Positions 34,828-42,053 of a DNA stretch of 64,000 nt are shown one piece after another. The stretch lies in contig CANMCF010000002.1 in assembly GCA_947496215.1 (NCBI GenBank), forward strand, positions 372,001-436,000, in the 5' to 3' direction. Under the pieces are notes generated by a model. It saw nothing but the letters and a program-made list of their open reading frames with translations. It was not told the origin of the DNA and searched no databases. The translations under genes and the position numbers were made by a program. Positions within the stretch are counted from its first letter, which is position 1. Each line of letters starts with the position of its first letter. The stretch comes from an uncultured Bizionia sp. (GTDB lineage Bacteria > Bacteroidota > Bacteroidia > Flavobacteriales > Flavobacteriaceae).

Positions 34828-37017
34828 TTATTGATTTGTAGGATATATCACGCGATTGATTTCTGCAAAAAAACTTTCCAATCTAAATGGTTTTACAATG
34901 ATGCCATCCATACCGGAATTTATTATCCGATCCTTGTTTTCATCTATCTTGACCGCTGTAAGCGCAACGATCGGCAGCGTCTTGTTGAAGGCTCTTATCT
35001 TCTCGGTGGTTTCATATCCATCCATCTTTGGCATGTGTATGTCCATCAATATTACATCAAAAACTTCCTCTTGTACTTTTTTTATGGCATCAAAGCCATT
35101 GTTTACAGTCGTGACGACTATATTCTTGTTTTCCAATACTCGCTTGGTGATCATCAGGTTCACAGAATTGTCATCCACAACCAATATCGATCTGTTGTCC
35201 AAGCTTTTTATCTTTTCGAAAAGCTCATCGTCGTCCATTGCATGGTTGTCACTTTCTTTCAAGGTTATGTTGAAATAGAATGTGGCCCCATTGTCTACGG
35301 TACTATCAACTTTAATTTCGCTGCCAATGGCATTGAGTAGGCGTTTGACTATGGCGAGACCTAACCCGATACCTTCGTAGTTGCGATCCAATCGTATGGA
35401 TTTTTGTGAGAAATCATCGAATATGCGGGACTGTATTTCCTCGGAAATGCCAATGCCATCATCCTTCACGGAAATTTTCAGGTCGATGTCCCCATTTACG
35501 GTTTTCAATCTCTCGACGGTAAGCCAGACGTTTCCATCATATGTGAATTTCAAAGCATTGTTGAGTAGGTTTACGATTACCTGCTTTAGTTTCAATGAAT
35601 CTCCTTTTAACAATTCGGGAATGGTGCTGTCTATCTCAACTTGTATGTCGTTGTTGTTTTCCTTTTTCAAATAACTCAATGTTTCCTTGATGTTGCTTAT
35701 CATGGATCTCAAATTGAACTCGACGTTGTTCACCTCCATCTTGTCCGCATCGAATTTATTGATCTGAAGAACGTTGTTTATCAGTGATAGGAGGTACTCG
35801 CCAGAAGTTTTCAAGTTTTTTAGATGCTTCTTCTGTTCTTTCTTGGGATCGTCCTCTATGAGGATGTCCGTAATGCCTGTAACTGCATAGAGTGGTGTCC
35901 TGAGTTCATGGCTTATCGTCGAGAAGAAATTGGCCTTCAAAGCCGATGCATATTCTGTTTTTTCGTTTGCCTCTAAAAGTTGTTTGTTCTTTTGAGTCAA
36001 ATTGGTGTTTAACTTTTCTCGTACCAATGTACTTCGATACAATAGGAAGGCAGTAAGACAAATGCCTATGAAGAGAAACAATACGATGAAGGTGAAAGCC
36101 CTGGTTTTTTTCAACGTACTTTGTTGAGTAGCATACAAGGTTTCGTTCAATTCGATTGTTTTCTCTTTCTCCAAAAGCTTTTGCTCTAATTTGGATTTGT
36201 CTTTCAAAGTCTCCTTTTCATAGGATAGGCTGCTGTTTAAATACGCTATGCGTTTTAGAAGGGCTTCTTCTACTGCTGCTTCGTTTTTCGTTGACTTGTA
36301 GATTTCATATCTGATTTCCTCTGTCTTTATGAGTGTATTGAATCCTTCTATCCCTTTGGCCAATGAGTCTGCTATTTTCAATTTACTCAGGGCCAATCTA
36401 TATTCTCCCTTTTTCTTGTATATTTCCCCAAGGGCATTGAAGGCATTCACCCTATTGCTGGGTTGATGTTCGGAATTTGGTTTGAAGCTTTCTATTGCTT
36501 CTTCAAAAAGTGGTATGGCTGCATCATGGTTTCCTGCTTCTAGATCCAACATGGCCATATTGTATGTTGGCCAATGAGCAAAATGTTTGGAATTTAGCTC
36601 TATGGCAAGATTACGAGACAATTCGTATTGCTGTCTGCTTTTTTGCAAATCCCCTTTTGCTTCATACAAATTAGCCATATTGTTGTAGTATATGACTATG
36701 TAGGATTGATAGTTGGCTTTTTTTAAGTGGATTAAGGATTTTTTATAATAAAATTCTGCCTTGTCATAGTTTTCCATGTTGTTGTAAGTGGCACCAATGC
36801 AATTGTAGGCATCGCCAATTATGGAATCGTTGTTGTTGCTCTTTGCCCACTCCAAAGCAAAATGTTGTTGGTTCAATGCTTCTTCGTATTGACCTTTGCT
36901 GGATTTGATGAAAGACGCCGTGATGATGTCTACGACACTATCTGATTTGATGCTATAATCTTGCGAGTAAGAGAGGAATTCTGCAAACAATATTATAGTG
37001 ACTAGTAATCTTTTCAT
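34828..37017 (-). CDS. TPR hybrid histidine kinase, paralogue 1
   Basis: 729 residues. Signal peptide 1-19 (ends FLSYSQ); periplasmic TPR-like sensor (~30-270, motifs GDAYNCIGATYNNMENYDKA, NALGEIYKKKGEYRLA); coiled coil; one membrane segment (~316-337); HisKA with phospho-acceptor H370 in STISHELRTPLYAV; HATPase_c with N box NLLNNALKFT, G1 DDGIGIS and G2 GIGLGLAIV; C-terminal receiver with acceptor D659 in VILMDIHMPKMDGY. No DNA-binding output, so it must pass phosphate on or act through protein contacts. It is clearly related to the two kinases at 42054-46570 but is the most divergent of the three. The HTH gene 37106-38074 is upstream on the same strand, 88 bp away. Confidence 0.92.
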   Translation of the reverse strand: MKRLLVTIILFAEFLSYSQDYSIKSDSVVDIITASFIKSSKGQYEEALNQQHFALEWAKSNNNDSIIGDAYNCIGATYNNMENYDKAEFYYKKSLIHLKKANYQSYIVIYYNNMANLYEAKGDLQKSRQQYELSRNLAIELNSKHFAHWPTYNMAMLDLEAGNHDAAIPLFEEAIESFKPNSEHQPSNRVNAFNALGEIYKKKGEYRLALSKLKIADSLAKGIEGFNTLIKTEEIRYEIYKSTKNEAAVEEALLKRIAYLNSSLSYEKETLKDKSKLEQKLLEKEKTIELNETLYATQQSTLKKTRAFTFIVLFLFIGICLTAFLLYRSTLVREKLNTNLTQKNKQLLEANEKTEYASALKANFFSTISHELRTPLYAVTGITDILIEDDPKKEQKKHLKNLKTSGEYLLSLINNVLQINKFDADKMEVNNVEFNLRSMISNIKETLSYLKKENNNDIQVEIDSTIPELLKGDSLKLKQVIVNLLNNALKFTYDGNVWLTVERLKTVNGDIDLKISVKDDGIGISEEIQSRIFDDFSQKSIRLDRNYEGIGLGLAIVKRLLNAIGSEIKVDSTVDNGATFYFNITLKESDNHAMDDDELFEKIKSLDNRSILVVDDNSVNLMITKRVLENKNIVVTTVNNGFDAIKKVQEEVFDVILMDIHMPKMDGYETTEKIRAFNKTLPIVALTAVKIDENKDRIINSGMDGIIVKPFRLESFFAEINRVIYPTNQ

Positions 37018-37105
37018 TTAGTGGTGAAGCAACTTGGGTATAAAGTAAAAGTAAGTAAAAAAGAAACAATGCCCAAATGCTTAATTTACAATGTACTATG
37101 TTGCT

Positions 37106-38074
37106 CTATTCAAAATCCAAGACCTGTGTAGCCTCAATCAAATTGTACAATGCACTTATTTTTGATTGTATTTTATTGAAGAATTGATTTCGTTCCTTTT
37201 CGCCTGCGGCATTCAACAATTTGGAATTTTGCAGTTGCTTGTTCAAAAAAGACTCAGCTTCCTTGCAAGTTAACCGATCACTTGTCTTATAATAGGAGAG
37301 CAAGGTAAAAGGGACGTAGAGCGATTGCATGTTTGGAGTGCTTACCAATACATTGTTGTTCATTAAATGCAATTCGTTGTAAAAGAACTGAAATGTTTCG
37401 CTGTTGGAGATCAATTTGTCAGAGATGTCTTTTACGAGCAACTCCAATAGATGGCATAATTCCAATGCGACTGCGGTTGTAACCAAACCAGCTTTGTAAT
37501 AAAAGTGAATTTGTTTCAAAGTACTGTTTACCGTAGTGATGTCCCATATCTCCGAAGTATTCAAGTCCTGATATAAACTGCCTAGCTTTTTTCCTGATTC
37601 GATGAGAGATACATTGGGGGTAAAAGATTCGAAACTCCTATTGACAAAAGATGGGTCTAGCAATTTTAACCAAACATAATATTTAAAGTGACTTAGTTTG
37701 TCTCCATTCAAGTTATAGAACAAAGGGATGTCCTTTGCCGAGTATAAAATCCTACTTTCCCTTTGTTTCAATAAAGGAAATAGAGAATTATAGGATTCTT
37801 CAAAATACAATTGCAATTCTTGCTCGCTTTCGATATGTTTTGTCTTTTCTACGGAGACAAATTCTGGTGCTGTGGATTCAAACAGTCTATCCAATGATAG
37901 ATTGTAATAGTTGGCCAAGGTTACGCTTTCATCCAAAGAAAGTTTGCTTTTTAAGCTAACACGCCTATGGGCGGCATCATAACTTATTTGTAAAGCTGTG
38001 GCTACAGCATCTATTATAGATGTGTCTTGCGGTAATTCCTGTTTTAAATGTTGAAGCAAAGTAGATTGAAACAT
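37106..38074 (-). CDS. HTH (BetR/XRE-like) transcriptional regulator, divergent from the HMGR operon
   Basis: 322 residues from ATG 38074; a TTG at 38080 is the less likely start. N-terminal DNA-binding domain of about 65 residues (TSIIDAVATALQISYDAAHRRVSL, LSLDESVTLANYYNLSLDRLF), the pattern of BetR/XRE-type HTH proteins in Bacteroidota. The remaining ~250 residues are helical with no known ligand motif. The start codon is 8 nt from a perfect 39-nt palindrome (38082-38120) that separates it from the HMG-CoA reductase fusion gene transcribed the other way. Autoregulation and control of that operon is the natural reading. Repressor or activator cannot be told. Confidence 0.72.
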   Translation of the reverse strand: MFQSTLLQHLKQELPQDTSIIDAVATALQISYDAAHRRVSLKSKLSLDESVTLANYYNLSLDRLFESTAPEFVSVEKTKHIESEQELQLYFEESYNSLFPLLKQRESRILYSAKDIPLFYNLNGDKLSHFKYYVWLKLLDPSFVNRSFESFTPNVSLIESGKKLGSLYQDLNTSEIWDITTVNSTLKQIHFYYKAGLVTTAVALELCHLLELLVKDISDKLISNSETFQFFYNELHLMNNNVLVSTPNMQSLYVPFTLLSYYKTSDRLTCKEAESFLNKQLQNSKLLNAAGEKERNQFFNKIQSKISALYNLIEATQVLDFE

Positions 38075-38081
38075 AACCAAA

Positions 38082-38120
38082 AATATTTATTATTTGTGAT
38101 AATCACAAATAATAAATATT
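38082..38120. promoter_or_regulatory. perfect 39-nt palindromic operator between divergent transcripts
   Basis: Left arm 38082-38100 and right arm 38102-38120 are exact inverted copies of 19 nt around a single central A; the core is TTTGTGATAATCACAAA. The symmetry breaks just outside. Position between the HTH gene (start 38074) and the operon start (38192) makes an operator for a dimeric regulator likely. A further TGTGAT half-site lies at 38147-38152 in ATAATGTGATTAT. The core resembles TGTGA-N-TCACA dyads of CRP/FNR-type and XRE-type sites but with a 3-nt spacer. Confidence 0.8.
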
Positions 38121-38160
38121 AAAATGGTGTTTTTAATCAATCATAATGTGATTATAGCAA

Positions 38161-38168
38161 TAATTTTG
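38161..38168 (+). promoter_or_regulatory. possible -7 element of the HMGR-kinase operon
   Basis: TAATTTTG matches TAnnTTTG and lies 24 bp before the ATG at 38192. No good TTG is present 19 nt upstream, so the promoter would be weak or activator-dependent. The palindrome ends 40 bp upstream of it, a position compatible with activation. Confidence 0.35.
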
Positions 38169-38191
38169 AATCGAATTTAAGAACAAGACTT

Positions 38192-40501
38192 ATGAAAATA
38201 CCAATTATTCCTGGAAGAGGACTTGTAACGAGTACATCGACCAATATGCGTTTAGATTTTCTCGAAACCAATAATGTAAAAACAAATTTAATAGCGGATG
38301 CCAGACTGGACCTTCTTGACATTAAAAATAATATAGAGTCTTATATAGGAAGTACGGAAATCCCCTTAGGAATTGTCGGGCCTCTATTATTTAACGACTC
38401 CAAAAAACAAGAATTGACCTATTGTACAGCAGGTACGTTAGAAGGTGCTTTGATTGCAAGTATGAACAGAGGAGCAAAAGTAATTAGCAAGAGTGGAGGT
38501 TTTTCTGCAGAAGTTAAATGGCAAAAAATGACACGCTCCCCTATGTTTATTTTCGAAAAGGAAAGTGAAGCAACGATTTTTAAAAACTTTGTGGAAGATT
38601 CATTTTTCAAGATTAAAAAAGCCACAGAAACATATTCCAATCATGCTAAATTGCTAAACATGGATATTGTCCAGCTCAACAACGTCATCCATTTGAAATT
38701 TACTTATCATACAGGAGATGCATCTGGACAGAACATGACAACGACTTGTACCTGGCATGCCATGTTGTTTATTGTTGAGCGATTTAAAGATTTCGCTAAT
38801 ATTGCTCCAGTGGATTTCGTTATTGAGGGGAATGGTGCTTGCGATAAAAAAGTTTCACAATACAATATAAAATCGGGTCGAGGAATTCATGTGGTCGCAA
38901 GATGTAGCATTCCAGAAAAAATAATAAACGCTGTTTTAAGGACAACCTCAGATAAGCTAATAAAATGCTTTCATCCATCAAAAAGACTGGCGCAAAAAGA
39001 CGGTATGGTCGGATATAATATTAATGTAGCTAATTCCATAGCTGCAATTTTTGTGGCAACAGGACAGGATTTGGCTTCAATTCATGAGTCCAGCATTGGT
39101 ATTTTACATTTAGAGAAGAAAAACGAAGGACTATATGTTCAACTTACATTGCCCAATTTGGTGATTGGCAGTGTTGGAGGAGGAACTTCTTTGCCAAAGC
39201 AATCCCAAGCTTTGGAGATAATGAAATGTTGTGGTAGTGGAAAGGTAAATAGATTTGCCAAACTCATTGCCGGTTTTGCTCTTGGATTGGAAATATCCAC
39301 ATATGCAGCAATTGTGAGTGGTGAGTTTGCCAAGGCACATGAGAAATTAGGGCGTAACAAACCTGTAAAATGGTTGTTGAAGTCTGAAATAACTTCAGAT
39401 TTCATTCAATCTAATCTTGATGGCTTCTTTTACGATAAAAACATTCAAAGCATAAGACCCAAAAGTGTTGATCTTTTGGAAAATGGAATCCTTACGAGCA
39501 TAGCTTCTAAGGTAAATAAAAAAATAATTGGATTTATTCCTTTTCAAATTGAATACAGGCAGGATGATGATATTTTAATAAGCAAAGATGTTTTAATAAA
39601 ATCCAAACCGTTGGATGAAGATGTTGTAAAAGGGTTGCATATGATTGCTGCTTCCATAAATCCTGAATTATCCGATTTGCTCAAGAGATTTAAACTCAAT
39701 TTGGAATACAATAAATGCCATTTGAAGGAAATTGAATTATACGAGTACTTGCGTGGAAAAGGCTTTGAAAATATCCCTGGGTACTATGGTAATCATATAG
39801 ATGCAAGACGAGAAATCTATATGTTGATTTTAGAAAGACTTGATCCTTCTTCCATGAAAATAATGAATTCAGAAAATCATCCTGAGCTATGGAAACAGGG
39901 AGATGTTCTTGCCGTCATAAAATCTATTTCGGGATATCATCAAAATTCATCTCTGGAAGATTTTGAACATGTAGAGGAATTCAAACCATGGAAATCAATG
40001 GAGCTATATAAAAAGTTGATGAGCATTTTAATCACGGAATGTACAAGTGATGAAAACCAAGTGGCATTAAATGGATTATATGGTGAAATAGATTGTTTGG
40101 AAAAGGAAGCGTTGTCCATAAATATGAGAAAAACTGTAATCCATAACGATTTCAATCCAAGAAACATTGCAATTGCAAAAGATGGTTTTCCCATTATATA
40201 TGATTGGGAATTGGCAGTGAAAGATTTTCCGCATAGAGATATAATGGAATTTTTAAGCTTTGTTTTGCCATCGAACTTTAAAAAGGAAGATTTTTATTTT
40301 TATTTAAATGAACATTATAAATTATATCCTTCTTCCAATTGGGGAGAATGGTTGAAAGCATGTAAATATACTCTTAAAGTATACATAGTTACAAGACTTT
40401 CGTTTTATGAAGTGTCTGGAATATTGATAAAATACGATTTTTCTGAAAGGGTTTTGAATACGGCCTTGAAAATGCTGAAATACCTAAGAGAAGATGAATA
40501 G
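38192..40501 (+). CDS. HMG-CoA reductase fused to an APH/choline-kinase-fold phosphotransferase
   Basis: 769 residues. Residues 1-~400 are an HMG-CoA reductase of class I type, which makes mevalonate from HMG-CoA with NADPH. All catalytic residues are in place: E49 (ESYIG), LEGALIASMNRG at 83-94, GDASGQN at 175-181, DKK 218-220 (catalytic Lys), GQD 291-293 (Asp), GSVGGGTSLPKQ 326-337, and H383 in FAKAHEKLGR. There is no membrane anchor. Residues ~430-769 form a second kinase-like domain: a possible nucleotide-binding Lys in DVLIKSKP (466-473), the APH Brenner-type loop H651-N-D653-FNPR-N658 and metal-binding D671 in IIYDWELA. I know of no HMG-CoA reductase with such a fusion. First gene of a four-gene operon; the next gene overlaps it by 8 bp. 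Kinase substrate unknown. Confidence 0.85.
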   Translation: MKIPIIPGRGLVTSTSTNMRLDFLETNNVKTNLIADARLDLLDIKNNIESYIGSTEIPLGIVGPLLFNDSKKQELTYCTAGTLEGALIASMNRGAKVISKSGGFSAEVKWQKMTRSPMFIFEKESEATIFKNFVEDSFFKIKKATETYSNHAKLLNMDIVQLNNVIHLKFTYHTGDASGQNMTTTCTWHAMLFIVERFKDFANIAPVDFVIEGNGACDKKVSQYNIKSGRGIHVVARCSIPEKIINAVLRTTSDKLIKCFHPSKRLAQKDGMVGYNINVANSIAAIFVATGQDLASIHESSIGILHLEKKNEGLYVQLTLPNLVIGSVGGGTSLPKQSQALEIMKCCGSGKVNRFAKLIAGFALGLEISTYAAIVSGEFAKAHEKLGRNKPVKWLLKSEITSDFIQSNLDGFFYDKNIQSIRPKSVDLLENGILTSIASKVNKKIIGFIPFQIEYRQDDDILISKDVLIKSKPLDEDVVKGLHMIAASINPELSDLLKRFKLNLEYNKCHLKEIELYEYLRGKGFENIPGYYGNHIDARREIYMLILERLDPSSMKIMNSENHPELWKQGDVLAVIKSISGYHQNSSLEDFEHVEEFKPWKSMELYKKLMSILITECTSDENQVALNGLYGEIDCLEKEALSINMRKTVIHNDFNPRNIAIAKDGFPIIYDWELAVKDFPHRDIMEFLSFVLPSNFKKEDFYFYLNEHYKLYPSSNWGEWLKACKYTLKVYIVTRLSFYEVSGILIKYDFSERVLNTALKMLKYLREDE

Positions 40502-41009
40502 CTTTTTCTACCATGTTAGCGTTGTCTTGCTTCCTTTGATTGTATCCAACGTATTGCATATGTTGATTGTTAAAAAAGATCTTTTTAAATGGTTGAATCG
40601 GTCAATCTCCAAAAAGACATTTGGAGCGAATAAAACATGGAGAGGCTTTGTTTTTGTTTCCTCTATCAATGCTTTTGCATTGTATGCGATAGACCATACC
40701 TTTCATTTAGAGGTAGAAAACACTTTCTATTTGGGCTTTCTGTTGGGTTTAGTTTATATGATGTTTGAGTTGCCGAATTCTTTCATAAAGCGGAAATTGG
40801 GAGTTGCCTCAGGTGAGCAAGCCAGTTCAAACAAAATGCTGTTTTCGTCAATAGATAAAATGGATTCTGCCTTTGGAGTAAATCTCATTTATTTTTCACT
40901 AGGATATCTTAATTGGAAATACGCAGTAATCTTATTTATAAGCAGCAGTTTAACACACTATTCAATCAGTAAAATACTGGTGTATTTCAAATTGAAAAAA
41001 TCATTTTAA
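40494..41009 (+). CDS. CarS-like CTP transferase (CDP-archaeol synthase family), membrane protein
   Basis: 171 residues, five hydrophobic segments. The motifs are those of the CarS/DUF46 family (PF01864), which makes CDP-activated lipid from CTP and a phosphorylated lipid alcohol: FGANKTWRG (43-51), SFIKRKLGVASGE (96-108) and a late acidic SSIDKMDSAFG (118-128). The usual Gly-Asp before SFIKRR is Phe-Glu here. It is shorter than bacterial CdsA (~270) and lacks the CdsA signature. The overlap with the HMGR-kinase gene (ATG 40494, TAG 40501) indicates translational coupling. The predicted role is to activate the product of the upstream kinase domain as a CDP derivative; the lipid is unknown. 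Confidence 0.68.
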   Translation: MNSFFYHVSVVLLPLIVSNVLHMLIVKKDLFKWLNRSISKKTFGANKTWRGFVFVSSINAFALYAIDHTFHLEVENTFYLGFLLGLVYMMFELPNSFIKRKLGVASGEQASSNKMLFSSIDKMDSAFGVNLIYFSLGYLNWKYAVILFISSSLTHYSISKILVYFKLKKSF

Positions 41010-41011
41010 TT

Positions 41012-41608
41012 ATGACAAAAGAAAACATATACAATGTGCCAAACTTTTTAAGTTTCTATAGATTAGTAACATTTCCTTTAATTTTAGGGTTTATATACGA
41101 AGATATGGAAAATGCATTTGCACTATTTTTATGCATCAATTTAATCACGGATATTTTAGATGGTTTGATTGCTCGCATGTTTGATTTAAAAACAAAATTT
41201 GGAGCCAAGTTAGATTCACTTGCAGACAATGGAACCTTTATAGCGGCATTTATAGGAATATTCACCTTTAAAATGGGTGAGCTATCCGAATCGATTTGGA
41301 TGCTCTGGTTATTTATTGCCTTTTTTGTCACAGGTTTGATCGTTTCGTTCGTTAAATTCAAGCAATACCCGAGTTTACATTTATATACGACAAAAATTGG
41401 AGGTTATATTCAAGGAGTATTTATTTTTACATTATTTGCTTGGGGTTTCAACGAATACCTGTTTTATGCGGCAATGATCCTTGGGTACATTTCACATGTA
41501 GAAGAAATCTCCATACTTTTAATTTCAAAGCACATGAAAACAGATGCAAAAGGGTTGTATTGGGTGTTGAAAGAAAAAGGTCAACTAAGAAATAATTCCT
41601 TTCATTAG
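41012..41608 (+). CDS. CDP-alcohol phosphatidyltransferase
   Basis: 198 residues, about six membrane helices. The full family signature is present: D47-x2-D50-G-x2-A-R55-x8-G64-x3-D68-x3-D72 (ITDILDGLIARMFDLK, KFGAKLDSLAD), which binds CDP and two metal ions. These enzymes move the phospho-alcohol of a CDP-alcohol onto a second alcohol (PgsA, PssA, archaetidyl transferases). The acceptor cannot be told from the sequence. Starts 3 bp after the CarS-like gene, so the donor is probably made by that neighbour. Confidence 0.85.
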   Translation: MTKENIYNVPNFLSFYRLVTFPLILGFIYEDMENAFALFLCINLITDILDGLIARMFDLKTKFGAKLDSLADNGTFIAAFIGIFTFKMGELSESIWMLWLFIAFFVTGLIVSFVKFKQYPSLHLYTTKIGGYIQGVFIFTLFAWGFNEYLFYAAMILGYISHVEEISILLISKHMKTDAKGLYWVLKEKGQLRNNSFH

Positions 41609-41614
41609 ATTAGG

Positions 41615-42010
41615 ATGTTTTTTGAATTTTACAAACAATCAGAATTCGTTCGTATGCTAATTGTTGCTATGACAGGAGCAATCGTTGGTTTTATTACGTA
41701 TGAGATTGTATATTATCTAAATCCATTTTCTCCAAAATCAACTTTAAGTTGGATAATTGCATTCATAATTGGAGTTGTAAGGCAGCATGCACTCCATAGG
41801 AATTTTACGTTTCAGTATAAAACACCATACCTTAAAAGCTTATACAGAGCTTATGTCGTGGATTTTGGAGCATTGCTCTGTAGCTCATGTTTAAACTGGT
41901 TTTTATCCGAAATCTTAAATTTAAATCATAGACTAACCTGGGTAATATGTTTACTGTCTACAGCTTTAATAAGCTTGGCATTTCTTAAAAAATACATTTT
42001 CAAGCGTTGA
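41615..42010 (+). CDS. GtrA-like four-helix membrane protein
   Basis: 131 residues, four predicted membrane segments. GtrA family (PF04138) features: early VAMTGAIVGFITYEIVYYL, then IIAFIIGVVRQHALHRNFTF, corresponding to the usual N-(x)-R-(x)-W/F-T-F box, and a basic C-terminal end KKYIFKR. Family members are thought to flip or help transfer polyprenyl-phosphate-linked sugars or related lipids across the inner membrane. Last gene of the operon, 7 bp after the CDP-alcohol transferase, suggesting the lipid product is moved across the membrane. Confidence 0.7.
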   Translation: MFFEFYKQSEFVRMLIVAMTGAIVGFITYEIVYYLNPFSPKSTLSWIIAFIIGVVRQHALHRNFTFQYKTPYLKSLYRAYVVDFGALLCSSCLNWFLSEILNLNHRLTWVICLLSTALISLAFLKKYIFKR

Positions 42011-42027
42011 TGGTAATCGAGGGTGAA

Positions 42028-42048
42028 TTGCAATTTTCAAGATTGCAA
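42028..42048. terminator. weak hairpin between convergent genes
   Basis: TTGCAAT - TTTCAAG - ATTGCAA, seven perfect pairs, in the 43-bp gap between the GtrA-like gene and the end of the second hybrid kinase. No T run follows on the plus strand within the hairpin edge, so it is at best a partial terminator. Confidence 0.35.
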
Positions 42049-42053
42049 AACAA

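Noticed and set aside
34831-35340. 169-codon plus-strand frame in the first hybrid kinase
   Set aside because: Antisense to the receiver domain; the same shadow appears over the receivers of the two paralogues, so it follows from the conserved sense sequence.
40494-41009. Annotation of the CTP transferase as CdsA
   Set aside because: Shorter than CdsA and lacking its signature; FGANKTWRG and SFIKRKLGV belong to the CarS family.
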